A DNA stretch of 64,000 bases from Arthrobacter sp. Bz4 (GTDB taxonomy: Bacteria > Actinomycetota > Actinomycetes > Actinomycetales > Micrococcaceae), in assembly GCF_003075455.1 (NCBI RefSeq), contig NZ_QDAE01000005.1, positions 62,001 to 126,000 of the forward strand, written 5' to 3'. The notes beneath the pieces are model-generated. The model made no database searches and was not told the DNA's origin. It saw nothing but the letters and a program-made list of their open reading frames with translations. The position numbers were made by a program, and so were the translations under genes. This document shows positions 27,765 through 35,951 of the stretch, one piece after another; position 1 is the stretch's first letter; the number at the start of each line of letters is the position of its first letter.

Positions 27765-28969
27765 GACTTACCACCTCGATGACGTCCCTTGCCTTTCGTG
27801 CTGACGATAACGGGCGGCGCGAATCGGAGGAGTAGCTTTCGCAAGGCTTTTGAAGCGGGATCGCGTTTCTTACCCTGCAAAAGGGGAGATCCTTGATTCG
27901 TTGAAATCCGGACTGGGCGAGATGAAGGAATGACAATGTCCACCTTGGTTCCGAGAGTGGTCTCGACATCGGCCAAGGTTAATCCGTCTCGCTGGTCTGC
28001 GCTGTTCAGCACAATGTGACGGGTAATCGGTGTCAGTCCCAACTCCCGCAGCACATCAAGTTCCTTCTTCAGTCCCCGAACGCTGGGAACGTCCATCCCG
28101 CTGACGAAAACGTAGTCGGTCGCCTTATCCAGCGCCGCCAACGTGTGGTCTGAGAGGCCCGGCGACGTATCGACAATCACGAAGCGATACTGGCTGGCAA
28201 GCTGATCCAGCAAATGAGACACGTCTTCGCCGGATACCTGATCGGCGGAGTCGGGTAGGTCTGGGGCGCAGAGGGCGAACAACCCGGTCGGATGAGCGCT
28301 CAGGAATGACTTCAACACCATGGTGTCGCGTCTGGCGGGCCCGTGAACGGCATCCGTCACCGAGTGGTCAGGACTGATCGACAGAGCGCTGGCGACGTCC
28401 CCAAACTGCAGGTCGAGGTCGACAAGGACCGTGGCATGGGGTGCATTAGCAGCGAGTCCCACGGCAAGGTTGCTCGCCACTGTAGTTTTGCCGGCTCCGC
28501 CCTTGGGAGACACCACGGCTATTACTCGACCGTTGGCTGATCCACTAGTCTCACCGGAAGACAAGCTCGCGGCACGGCGCCGGATCGCGGCACTGCGCGT
28601 TGCCCGATGAAGGAGCACACTCAGGTCCGCGACGTCAGCTTCGGGTTCTACCACGTCCCGGATTCCGGCTCGCATGGCGCTCAGGACGACTGAGGGGGAG
28701 GGTGTTGTAGCCAGCAGCACACTCACCTCGGGATGCTGCACTTCAAACTCGTCGGCGAGGAGCAGAGCGTCGTCGAGAGCTACTCCAGGCCCGAGGACTA
28801 GGACATCGAGAAGGCGGGGGTCAGGAAGTTGGTCGACCAGTTCCTGAGCGCCGGATGGAAAACTGGAACCAAGCCAGGCATGAATTTCGCCCTCGAGGGC
28901 GCCAGACGCGGCGTCCTGAAGCCTCTGTTGGAAGTCAGGCGCTGTGGTCACGATCGCGTAGCGACTCAT
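27761..28969 (-). CDS. tadZ: TadZ/CpaE-like MinD-family ATPase
   Basis: Encodes 402 residues. Residues 1-130 resemble a degenerate receiver-like domain (LDVLVLGPGVALDDALLLAD). The ParA/MinD domain follows, with deviant Walker A VVSPKGGAGKTTVASNLA, LVDLDLQFGDVASAL and FVIVDTSPGLSDHTLAALD. Proteins of this group place the Tad machine at a cell site. The start overlaps the cpaB stop by four bases. Confidence 0.88.
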   Translation of the reverse strand: MSRYAIVTTAPDFQQRLQDAASGALEGEIHAWLGSSFPSGAQELVDQLPDPRLLDVLVLGPGVALDDALLLADEFEVQHPEVSVLLATTPSPSVVLSAMRAGIRDVVEPEADVADLSVLLHRATRSAAIRRRAASLSSGETSGSANGRVIAVVSPKGGAGKTTVASNLAVGLAANAPHATVLVDLDLQFGDVASALSISPDHSVTDAVHGPARRDTMVLKSFLSAHPTGLFALCAPDLPDSADQVSGEDVSHLLDQLASQYRFVIVDTSPGLSDHTLAALDKATDYVFVSGMDVPSVRGLKKELDVLRELGLTPITRHIVLNSADQRDGLTLADVETTLGTKVDIVIPSSRPVRISTNQGSPLLQGKKRDPASKALRKLLLRFAPPVIVSTKGKGRHRGGKS

Positions 28970-29703
28970 TCGTAAATCTCGTCTTTTGTAACGGGGCGAG
29001 TGCCGTCCTCAATTGCTCCGGCAGGTTCTTTGGAGAGCCAGATCGTCCCAAATTCTTGACCGTAGATAATTTTCTCGGCATCCGGTGCGGTCCGGGCCAA
29101 CGTCACGAGGACGCTGCCCTGCGGTAGTGGGTTAGACGACGGCGCGTTTGTCTCTTCAGTTGGCTCAGCGAGGCCTTGAATGCTTGTAATCAGAACCTTA
29201 TGCAAAGTCAGATGGGTAACAGGAAGCTCTACGCCGACCTCGGGGGCCAATGAAATGAAAACTCCAACAGTGTCGCCTGGCTCCAGTTGTCCGCCTACCA
29301 CTCGCTGAGGCTCCAGAAGAATAGTGAGCTCTTGCATTCCTTCTGGCACTTCAACTGTATTTTCATCTTCCAGCTCCGCCGGGTCAACGAACCTGGTGCC
29401 TATCACTTGCTCACCGGAAACTAGCTCTACGCTGGTCACCTGCCCGGCTACTTCATTCAGATTGGTTATAGCGTCAGTCGGAACGACCTTGGTGGGTACT
29501 TCTTCCTCCGAGACGAAATCGACCAGATTCTCGGCGACCGTCCCCTCTGGAATGGTCAGCCCGTCGCGGACCACCAATACCGTCTGGGTCTCTGTGCCCG
29601 CAAGGGCACGCTGTTCGGCGGAACTGACGTATTGCACGAGCAGGACGGTACCCACTATGGCCAACAGGACAGCTGCGATCGCCCCAATGATTCGGCTCTT
29701 CAC
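28966..29703 (-). CDS. cpaB: Flp pilus assembly protein CpaB/RcpC
   Basis: Encodes 245 residues from GTG, preceded by GGAG with good spacing. It has one N-terminal membrane helix (IIGAIAAVLLAIVGTVLLVQYV) and then an SAF domain (VLVVRDGLTIPEGTVAENLV) and the RcpC/CpaB core (LLEPQRVVGGQLEPGDTVGV). In Gram-negatives it works with the RcpA secretin; in actinobacteria its periplasmic-side role is less clear. It follows the tadG remnant after a 10-base gap. Confidence 0.87.
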   Translation of the reverse strand: MKSRIIGAIAAVLLAIVGTVLLVQYVSSAEQRALAGTETQTVLVVRDGLTIPEGTVAENLVDFVSEEEVPTKVVPTDAITNLNEVAGQVTSVELVSGEQVIGTRFVDPAELEDENTVEVPEGMQELTILLEPQRVVGGQLEPGDTVGVFISLAPEVGVELPVTHLTLHKVLITSIQGLAEPTEETNAPSSNPLPQGSVLVTLARTAPDAEKIIYGQEFGTIWLSKEPAGAIEDGTRPVTKDEIYE

Positions 29704-29713
29704 TATGTATCTC

Positions 29714-30541
29714 CTACTGGCTCAGCGTTACGAAGAAGGCGTTCAACTCTTCGCCGCCAAGTTCTTCTACGCCAAACGATTCCAGGTCCTCGAGAGACAC
29801 TAGGGTAATGAACTTTCCTTTAATTCCTGCACAATTACTGCAGCCCGGTTCATTTACCTGTGGACTGGAACTCGGCCAGTTGTGATTGGTGACGTGAAAT
29901 GCGGCGAACCCGTCAATCACATACTCGACATTGCTACCATTGCCTGATTTGTCGACGTAGACCGGCAATAGAATCGTTTTTCCGGAGATGTCACAGTTGT
30001 GGGGAGCAGATTTACCAGGTTGACCAGGAATGATTTCGTCAACATCGACCGTAGCGCTGCAGCTTTTTTTCTCGGTCTCTTCTAGCCAACCGAACGCGCC
30101 GGGGAGGGTATTTCCGGCCGTGTCCGTGCAGGTGGAGTCGACGGTTATCCAGGTTTCCTGCTCGGACGGCGTTTGGTCGAAGAGACATTTTGGGGCAGTG
30201 AAGGGAAAGACTGTCGCTTTTGAAGGGCTGCCCCACGAAGCTCGCGCGGTGGCGGAAACTTCGGAGGAATCGATACCCAAAATGGGTGCAAACCAGAACT
30301 GGACGGCTGAGTCACCGTCGGACGTCAGGGTGGTGGTTCGAACGGTGACCGAATTTGCAACGGCTAGATCTACAGTTGCACTGGACAATTCGTCGTTGGC
30401 GTTCGGTACGCCGGATGAGAACCGCCGCTGGATAGAAAGTAGCATTAGCAACTCGTTGAATACGGGTGCTTTTCTTATCCTGCGTAAACCCTGCGCAGAG
30501 GCTGTGATTCCGGTCCTAACCCTGCGGGAACTTGGCAGCAT
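29714..30541 (-). CDS. TadG-like pseudopilin protein, 5'-truncated
   Basis: Encodes 275 residues. From about residue 45, NANDELSSATVDLAVANSVT and FWFAPILGIDSSEVSATARA match the middle of TadG-type proteins. The family's N-terminal hydrophobic anchor and the alanine-rich part after it are missing. Residues 1-44 are Arg-rich and look like read-through of non-homologous DNA. The other minus-strand frames over 30400-30540 contain stops. The first ATG is 31 bases from the ABC ATPase stop. Without the anchor it is unlikely to be exported, so it is probably a pseudogene. Confidence 0.6.
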   Translation of the reverse strand: MLPSSRRVRTGITASAQGLRRIRKAPVFNELLMLLSIQRRFSSGVPNANDELSSATVDLAVANSVTVRTTTLTSDGDSAVQFWFAPILGIDSSEVSATARASWGSPSKATVFPFTAPKCLFDQTPSEQETWITVDSTCTDTAGNTLPGAFGWLEETEKKSCSATVDVDEIIPGQPGKSAPHNCDISGKTILLPVYVDKSGNGSNVEYVIDGFAAFHVTNHNWPSSSPQVNEPGCSNCAGIKGKFITLVSLEDLESFGVEELGGEELNAFFVTLSQ

Positions 30542-30545
30542 CTCG

Positions 30546-30575
30546 CTGATCTGGAGGGTCGGTGGCTCAGATCAG
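30546..30575. repeat. 8-bp inverted repeat at the ABC transporter / tadG junction
   Basis: CTGATCTG at 30546-30553 and CAGATCAG at 30568-30575 are exact reverse complements with a 14-base loop. It spans the stop codon of the ABC ATPase gene. No T-run follows on the minus strand, so it is a poor terminator and may only mark or stabilise the junction. Confidence 0.4.
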
Positions 30576-31330
30576 GTGTAATGCAAACTGATCAATTTCC
30601 CATCGATGCTCTGAACATCGATTGGAGTCTCATAGATGGCAGAAAGCACCTCGGGCCGCATGATGGTCTCAACCGGGCCCTGGTGAATGATCCTTCCGCC
30701 AGCCACGGCGATGATCTCGTCCGAATAGACCGAGGCGAAATTGATGTCGTGCATGACCAGCACCACCCGCTTGCCCAGGTCATCGGCGGCCCGGCGCAGC
30801 AGGCGCATGATTTCCACCGCATGCCGTAGATCCAGGTTGTTCAGCGGTTCATCGAGAAGGACATAGTCGGTGTCCTGCGCCAGCACCATCGCGATGAACG
30901 CCCGTTGTCGCTGCCCACCCGACAACTCGTCCAGGAAGCGAAACTGAAGTTCCGTCAGATCGAGGTAGCGCAGGGCCTCGTCAATCCGTTTCTTGTCATC
31001 ATTGGTGAGGCGCCCCCGGGAGTGGGGGTAGCGTCCGAAAGCCACGAGTTCGCCCACTGTCAGGCGTGCAGTGAGGTGGTTGTCCTGATGCAGCATGGCA
31101 ATCTTTTTCGCCAGGACCCTGCCCGACGTCGTCGTGATGTCCAGCCCATCAATGTCGACGGTGCCGTGATCCATCGACAACAGTCGTCCAACGATCGAGA
31201 GCAGCGTCGACTTGCCGGCGCCGTTGGGGCCAATGATTGACGTGACCCCAATCCGGCCGAGGTCCAGATCGACGCCGTCGACCACTGCCTGCGAGCCGTA
31301 GCTTTTTGTTACCCCTCGTAACGTGATCAT
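30572..31330 (-). CDS. Iron-siderophore ABC transporter ATP-binding protein
   Basis: Encodes 252 residues from ATG at 31330 (MITLRGVTKSYGSQ), overlapping the permease stop by four bases; longer open frame upstream is antisense noise inside the permease. Walker A IIGPNGAGKSTLLS, signature LSGGQRQRAFIAM, Walker B VLLDEPLNNLD and the switch His are all present. It energises FecCD-type permeases. Last gene of the iron operon and directly upstream of the tadG remnant. Confidence 0.93.
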   Translation of the reverse strand: MITLRGVTKSYGSQAVVDGVDLDLGRIGVTSIIGPNGAGKSTLLSIVGRLLSMDHGTVDIDGLDITTTSGRVLAKKIAMLHQDNHLTARLTVGELVAFGRYPHSRGRLTNDDKKRIDEALRYLDLTELQFRFLDELSGGQRQRAFIAMVLAQDTDYVLLDEPLNNLDLRHAVEIMRLLRRAADDLGKRVVLVMHDINFASVYSDEIIAVAGGRIIHQGPVETIMRPEVLSAIYETPIDVQSIDGKLISLHYT

Positions 31331-32328
31331 CGGGGTCCCTTTCTGATCAGGAGAATGACGAACAAGATTCCGCCAGCAAACTCGATGATGATGCCCAGCG
31401 CCGTATTGAAGCCGAAGACCTGCTCGAGAATGAGCTGACCACCAACAAGAGCGATGATGCCCAGCAGGACCGTCCCGGGCAGCACCACGCGGTGCCGGCT
31501 GGTTCCGGTGAGGGCATACGCGAGGTTGGCGACGATCAGCCCGAAGAAGGTAATCGGCCCGACCAACGCGGTGGACACCGAAACCAGGACCGCAATGAGG
31601 ACCAACACGGTCATCACGGTTCGTCGGTGGTTGACGCCCAAACCTATTGAGTGGTTCTCGCCCAGTGCCAGGACGTCGAAGACTGGGAGCAGCCGCGCTC
31701 CGACCACCAGACAGATCAGAACCGCTACCGCCGAGATGACAATGAGGTCCTCGTTCACCGCGTTGAAGCTTGCGAAAAATGAGTCCTGCAGCACGGCGAA
31801 CGCCGCTGGGTCGAGCATCCGCTGGATGAATCCGGAGATGCTCCGAAAGAGCACCCCTAGGATGATCCCCACCAGGATCATCAGATGCAGGCTGCGGCGT
31901 GCCCCGAAGAACAGCCAGCGAAAGAGGAGGGTAGAGAACAGGACCATCGCGCCCACCTCGAGAACCCACTTCAGCCGGTCATCGACTGTCGCGAGGGTCA
32001 GGGCACCGAAGCTGAAGACAATCACCGTCTGGATCAGCACATACAACGCATCGAAGCCCATGATGGATGGGGTCAAGATCCGGTTGTTGGTGACGGTCTG
32101 GAAGAGGACTGTTGAGACGCCGACGGCAATGGCCACGAGCGTCATGGCTACGACTTTTCGCGCGCGGAACGGCACTGCAAAATCCCAGCTGCCAACGATT
32201 CCCACGGTGAGGAAGCAGACGATGCACCCGAGAGCCAGCAGACCCAGGACGGCGAGCACTGCTGTTGGTCGATCGGGCCGCCAACTCCGGCGCGCTCCCG
32301 GAGGCGAAGCTATCAATTCAGTGGGCAC
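31327..32328 (-). CDS. Iron-siderophore ABC transporter permease (FecCD family)
   Basis: Encodes 333 residues with nine to ten membrane helices. FecCD-family features include NRILTPSIMGFDALYVLIQT, ALGENHSIGLGVNH (the coupling loop to the ATPase) and the late VGPITFFGLIVANLAY. It overlaps the first permease gene by 11 bases. It would form the heterodimeric channel with that permease. Confidence 0.92.
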   Translation of the reverse strand: MPTELIASPPGARRSWRPDRPTAVLAVLGLLALGCIVCFLTVGIVGSWDFAVPFRARKVVAMTLVAIAVGVSTVLFQTVTNNRILTPSIMGFDALYVLIQTVIVFSFGALTLATVDDRLKWVLEVGAMVLFSTLLFRWLFFGARRSLHLMILVGIILGVLFRSISGFIQRMLDPAAFAVLQDSFFASFNAVNEDLIVISAVAVLICLVVGARLLPVFDVLALGENHSIGLGVNHRRTVMTVLVLIAVLVSVSTALVGPITFFGLIVANLAYALTGTSRHRVVLPGTVLLGIIALVGGQLILEQVFGFNTALGIIIEFAGGILFVILLIRKGPR

Positions 32329-33256
32329 GGCCGGGACTCCTCAAGAGCAGGAAAAGGAAGATCGCAGCTCCCACCACGCCGACGACAACGCCCAGCGGTA
32401 TCTCGTAGGGGAAACGCACCAGACGGCCGATCATGTCGCAAACGAGGACGAAGCCGGCTCCCAGGACCGCGACCCAGGGCATCGAGTTCCGGACGTTGTC
32501 TCCCATCATCAGGCTCACAACGTTGGGTACCACCAGCCCCAGAAAAGGAATGACGCCGGCCGTCACGACGACGACGGCGCTGACAACCGACACGATCACC
32601 AGACCAAAGATCAGCAGGCGCCCGTAGTTGAGTCCAGCGTTGTTGGTGAACTGCTGGCCCAACCCCGCGACGGTGAATCGGTTGGCTGCCAGGTAGGCAA
32701 TGACAGTCATGGCGAAGGCAACCCAGAGGAGCTCGTACCGGCCCCTGAGGATTCCCGAAAAGTCACCGGTCATCCACACGCCGAGGGTCTGCAGCAGGTC
32801 AAGGCGGTAGGCGTAGAAGGTGGTCACCGCACCGATGATCCCGCCCAGCATGATGCCGACAAGAGGGACCAGCACGATCGACCGGACCGGAATGCGCCGC
32901 AGGATCAACAGGAAAAGGGATGTTCCGGCAAGGGCGAACAGCGCGGCCACCAGCATTTTCCCCATCAGGGAAACCTCTGGCAGGAAGACTGTTGCGACCA
33001 GCAATCCCAGGGCAGCTGATTCGGCAGTGCCGGTGGTGCTGGGCTCGACGAACTTGTTGCGCACCAGCATCTGCATGATGAGACCGACCACCGATAGGGA
33101 AATGCCGGTCAGAACCAGTGCGATGGTCCGTGGCACCCGGCTGGCGAGGAGCAGGAATGCTGCCTCACTATCGGCGCCGCCCCGTAGCAGGCTCGCCGGG
33201 GTGACGTCGCTGACGCCGATGAAGGTGCTGCCGATCGCCAGCGCCACGACGGCCAC
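32318..33256 (-). CDS. Iron-siderophore ABC transporter permease (FecCD family)
   Basis: Encodes 312 residues from the first in-frame GTG at 33256. That start falls inside the first membrane helix: coding-like sequence continues upstream as PLLLPLAGVAVVALAIG and an Arg/Pro-rich cytoplasmic leader back to about 33337. No ATG, GTG or TTG is available there; CTG at 33337 is one candidate. FecCD landmarks include GLIMQMLVRNKFVEPSTTGT and VIPFLGLVVPNVVSLMMGDN. It lies just after the binding-protein gene. Confidence 0.88.
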   Translation of the reverse strand: MAVVALAIGSTFIGVSDVTPASLLRGGADSEAAFLLLASRVPRTIALVLTGISLSVVGLIMQMLVRNKFVEPSTTGTAESAALGLLVATVFLPEVSLMGKMLVAALFALAGTSLFLLILRRIPVRSIVLVPLVGIMLGGIIGAVTTFYAYRLDLLQTLGVWMTGDFSGILRGRYELLWVAFAMTVIAYLAANRFTVAGLGQQFTNNAGLNYGRLLIFGLVIVSVVSAVVVVTAGVIPFLGLVVPNVVSLMMGDNVRNSMPWVAVLGAGFVLVCDMIGRLVRFPYEIPLGVVVGVVGAAIFLFLLLRSPGRAH

Positions 33257-33351
33257 CCCGGCAAGGGGTAACAGTAGTGGCGCTGGTCCACGGCGACGGA
33301 CCGGGGGAGTGGCCGGGTCGATGCTAGTGGTGCGCAGGGCTTGAGGGCCGA

Positions 33352-34320
33352 TTACGACAGCCCGTCGATGACGGAATCAACCATGTCGTTCACCGCGGTG
33401 AGACCGCTCATGACGATGTACCAGGGCACAGGGTCCAGATACACCACTTGGTCCTCACTCCACGCGGTGCTCTCGGCAACTACCTCGTTGTCGAGGACTT
33501 CCCGGGCGTTGGCACTACCGGACTCGCCGACCGCTGCGTCACGGTCGATGACGAAGAGCCAGTCAGGGTTGGTTTCGAGCAGAAATTCGTTTGATACCGG
33601 ATCGCCGTGGGTTTCCGCCTCGACGTCGGCAACAGCTGGTTCCAGGCCAAGCTCGTCATGCAGCCAGCCGAACCGGGACCCCGGTCCATAGGCGGTAATT
33701 TCCCCGGCGCTCGTCATGACGATCAGACCGGTTCCAGCCTCCCCTGCCACGGACTGGGCCTCACCGATCTTCGACGAGACCTCTTCCAGTGCGGCATCCG
33801 TCTCGGCCGTCTTGTCGAAGACCTCACCGAGCGTTTCCACGTTCTGGGTGAAGCTTCCGAGATAGTCTTCCCAGTCCAGGGTCAGGTCGATGGTCGGGGC
33901 GATCTTGCTCAGCTCGGCGTACGCCTCGGAGGACCGGTTGGCGACGATAATGAGGTCCGGTTCGGCAGCATTGACCGCCTCATAGTCCGGCTCGAAGAGG
34001 GTTCCCATATTCTGGTAGTCAGCGCCGGAGTACTTCTCGAGGTAGTCCGGCAGGTTATCCTGCGGGAGTCCGGCGACAGGCACACCAAGGGTATCCAGTG
34101 TGTCGAGCGAAGCCATGTCGAAGGTGACAACGGTTTCGGGAACGCCCTCCAGGACCGTCTCACCCTGGGCATGTTCAACCGTGAGCTCAGTGGCAGCCGA
34201 CTCCGACGTTTCACTGGTCGCGTCAGTGCTGCTGGCTGCGGTCCCGCACCCCGCGAGGACGAGCGCCGTCGTTACGACGGCCGCGGAAAGGGCAACGGTC
34301 CGGCCCATGATGTGCTTCAC
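33352..34320 (-). CDS. Siderophore-binding lipoprotein of ABC importer
   Basis: Encodes 322 residues. A signal peptide ends in the lipobox LVLAGC (Cys25), so the mature protein is lipid-anchored outside the membrane. The two-lobed FepB/CeuE/YclQ-type fold is indicated by ETVVTFDMASLDTLDTLGV and EPDLIIVANRSSEAYAELSK. It would bind a ferric siderophore and deliver it to the two FecCD permeases. It is the first gene of the operon and lies under an IdeR/DtxR-type box. The ligand cannot be deduced. Confidence 0.92.
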   Translation of the reverse strand: MKHIMGRTVALSAAVVTTALVLAGCGTAASSTDATSETSESAATELTVEHAQGETVLEGVPETVVTFDMASLDTLDTLGVPVAGLPQDNLPDYLEKYSGADYQNMGTLFEPDYEAVNAAEPDLIIVANRSSEAYAELSKIAPTIDLTLDWEDYLGSFTQNVETLGEVFDKTAETDAALEEVSSKIGEAQSVAGEAGTGLIVMTSAGEITAYGPGSRFGWLHDELGLEPAVADVEAETHGDPVSNEFLLETNPDWLFVIDRDAAVGESGSANAREVLDNEVVAESTAWSEDQVVYLDPVPWYIVMSGLTAVNDMVDSVIDGLS

Positions 34321-34370
34321 CTGGAAACTCCAATCAACATGTCTGTTTACGGCACTTCCTGCCGGAACAA

Positions 34371-34389
34371 TTAGGAAAGGCTAACCTAA
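34371..34389 (-). promoter_or_regulatory. IdeR/DtxR-type iron box
   Basis: TTAGGAAAGGCTAACCTAA matches the known IdeR/DtxR operator TTAGGTTAGGCTAACCTAA at 17 of 19 positions. It lies 51 bases before the binding-protein start, where the promoter is expected. Fe(II)-loaded IdeR/DtxR would repress the siderophore importer when iron is sufficient. Confidence 0.85.
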
Positions 34390-34589
34390 CCTTAAGTTTC
34401 AGCTTTCGGCAAAATCCCCGGATTCTCGGCTGCTGGCCGTCGAATCCGCCCGCTGTGAGGGTCCCCAGTCGTAGAAACGGCCCTGAGGCCAAGAGCTGCC
34501 GAGAGCAACCGGCCAACGTTGACCGGGGGGCCGTTTCTGGGCCGACAGGGCAACTCCCGCCGACGAGGACGGTCGACCCAGAGCTCGCT
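34390..34589. repeat. Divergent intergenic region with an 11-bp inverted repeat
   Basis: The space between the iron operon and rplM exceeds 300 bases. AGAAACGGCCC at 34473-34483 and GGGCCGTTTCT at 34528-34538 are exact reverse complements with a 44-base interior that has weaker pairing of its own. A minus-strand ORF over 34334-34603 overlaps the IdeR box and shows no recognisable protein. No other gene is seen. Confidence 0.4.
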
Positions 34590-34619
34590 TTGACCTGGGG
34601 CACAGCTTCGCGCTAATCT
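34590..34619 (+). promoter_or_regulatory. Putative promoter of rplM-rpsI
   Basis: TTGACC at 34590-34595 and TAATCT at 34614-34619 are separated by 18 bases. It predicts a leader of about 210 bases before the rplM GTG at 34839. Confidence 0.5.
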
Positions 34620-34634
34620 GGGTAGTCGTTGTGC

Positions 34635-34745
34635 GTATCCCTCCTCGATACGTCCATGCCCGCGTGGCGACTCGGTTGCAGAGTCACCTGGCCCGCGGGG
34701 ATGGCCGAGATAACCGGGATCACTGGCTTTCAGCCCTCACCTGAA
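34635..34745 (+). promoter_or_regulatory. Structured leader of rplM
   Basis: Stems seen in order: GTATC/GATAC (34635-34639, 34647-34651), then CATGCCCGCG/CGCGGGGATG (34655-34664, 34694-34703, one mismatch) enclosing GACTC/GAGTC (34669-34673, 34681-34685), then GGCT-TTC-AGCC near 34725-34735. A folded 5' leader suggests feedback control of L13/S9. The regulator is unknown. Confidence 0.45.
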
Positions 34746-34838
34746 GTTCCGGTAGCGCATGCATAAGCTGAGCTTTCGCGTGGGAATTAATCTTCCCGGC
34801 GTGGAGGCGTCACCGAACAAGAAACGAAGGCAAAAACC

Positions 34839-35282
34839 GTGCGTACGTACACCCCGAAGCCAGGCGATATCAACCGCCAGTGGCACGTCATTGACGCCAC
34901 CGACGTTGTCCTAGGCCGACTTGCCAGCCAGACCGCAACACTGCTGCGCGGAAAGCACAAGCCGACCTTTGCACCCCATATGGATATGGGCGATTTCGTC
35001 ATCATCATCAACGCCGAGAAGGTAGCCCTCACCGGCGCCAAGCTCGAGCAGAAGCGTGCATACCGCCACTCCGGTTTCCCGGGTGGCCTCTCGTCGGTCA
35101 ACTACGCAGAGCTGCTGGAACAGAATCCAGTCCGCGCTGTGGAGAAGGCTATCCGAGGCATGCTTCCCAAGACTTCCCTGGCTGCCCAGCAGATCGGGAA
35201 ACTGAAGGTCTACCGCGGTGCTGAGCACCCACACGCTGCCCAGCAGCCGAAGACCTTCGAAATTACCCAGGTCGCCCAGTAG
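34839..35282 (+). CDS. rplM: 50S ribosomal protein L13
   Basis: Encodes 147 residues from [23 protein letters not shown] and [20 protein letters not shown] are diagnostic. L13 is an early 50S assembly protein. Its GTG lies more than 200 bases from the predicted promoter. rpsI follows after 41 bases, forming the universal rplM-rpsI pair. Confidence 0.97.
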   Translation: MRTYTPKPGDINRQWHVIDATDVVLGRLASQTATLLRGKHKPTFAPHMDMGDFVIIINAEKVALTGAKLEQKRAYRHSGFPGGLSSVNYAELLEQNPVRAVEKAIRGMLPKTSLAAQQIGKLKVYRGAEHPHAAQQPKTFEITQVAQ

Positions 35283-35323
35283 TCCTGGCCACCACACACT
35301 AAGAAATTAATTCAAGGAGAACC

Positions 35324-35821
35324 GTGGCTCAGAACACTGAAGAGCTGAATGAACCAACTGAGGAGCTCACGAGCTACACCTCAGAATCCGGCGAGACCAC
35401 CGAGGCTGTAGCCAAGGAACGTCCCGCACTGACTGTTGGCGGCGGAGCCGTTGGCCGTCGCAAGGAAGCCGTCGCACGGGTCCGGCTCGTACCGGGTACC
35501 GGCAAGTGGATTGTCAACGGCCGCGAACTGGCCGATTACTTCCCCAACAAGCTGCACCAGCAGGAAGTCAACGATCCGTTCAAGATCCTTGACCTCCTGG
35601 GCTCCTACGACGTCGTCGCCCGCATCCACGGTGGTGGCCCATCCGGCCAGGCCGGTGCGCTGCGCCTCGGCGTCGCCCGTTCCCTGAACGAGATCGACCG
35701 CGAGAACAACCGTGCCATCCTCAAGAAGGCCGGCTTCCTGACCCGCGACGCACGAGTGATCGAGCGTAAGAAGGCTGGTCTCAAGAAGGCTCGCAAGGCA
35801 CCTCAGTACTCGAAGCGCTAG
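35324..35821 (+). CDS. rpsI: 30S ribosomal protein S9
   Basis: Encodes 165 residues from GTG preceded by AAGGAGAACC. The S9 core begins near residue 38 ([19 protein letters not shown]) and ends in the conserved [12 protein letters not shown] tail that touches the P-site tRNA. The first 37 residues are an acidic Thr/Glu-rich extension common in actinobacteria. A hairpin terminator follows. Confidence 0.97.
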   Translation: MAQNTEELNEPTEELTSYTSESGETTEAVAKERPALTVGGGAVGRRKEAVARVRLVPGTGKWIVNGRELADYFPNKLHQQEVNDPFKILDLLGSYDVVARIHGGGPSGQAGALRLGVARSLNEIDRENNRAILKKAGFLTRDARVIERKKAGLKKARKAPQYSKR

Positions 35822-35873
35822 AGCACCGCGTGGACCGGCCCGCATCGTCAAGGGTGTCCGGTTCTGTGTGCTT

Positions 35874-35911
35874 CCCAACGCATCCGGGTTCCGGATGGGC
35901 GTTGGGTGTTT
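35874..35911 (+). terminator. Terminator of rplM-rpsI
   Basis: The arm starting CCCAACGC at 35874 pairs with CCGGATGGGCGTTGGG at 35891-35906 (two-base bulge) across a short loop. TGTTT follows. It lies 53 bases after rpsI and 41 bases before glmM. Confidence 0.7.
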
Positions 35912-35951
35912 AAGATCGGGATCTATTCCCCCTGAATTAGGATGTACATCG

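Noticed and set aside
31454-33019. 521-residue plus-strand ORF
   Set aside because: Lies fully opposite two intact FecCD permease genes; the Thr/Arg/Asp-rich sequence is what antisense reading of hydrophobic codons gives.
34334-34603. 89-residue minus-strand ORF upstream of the siderophore-binding protein gene
   Set aside because: Covers the iron box and the 11-bp inverted repeat, has no ribosome-binding site or recognisable sequence; treated as non-coding.
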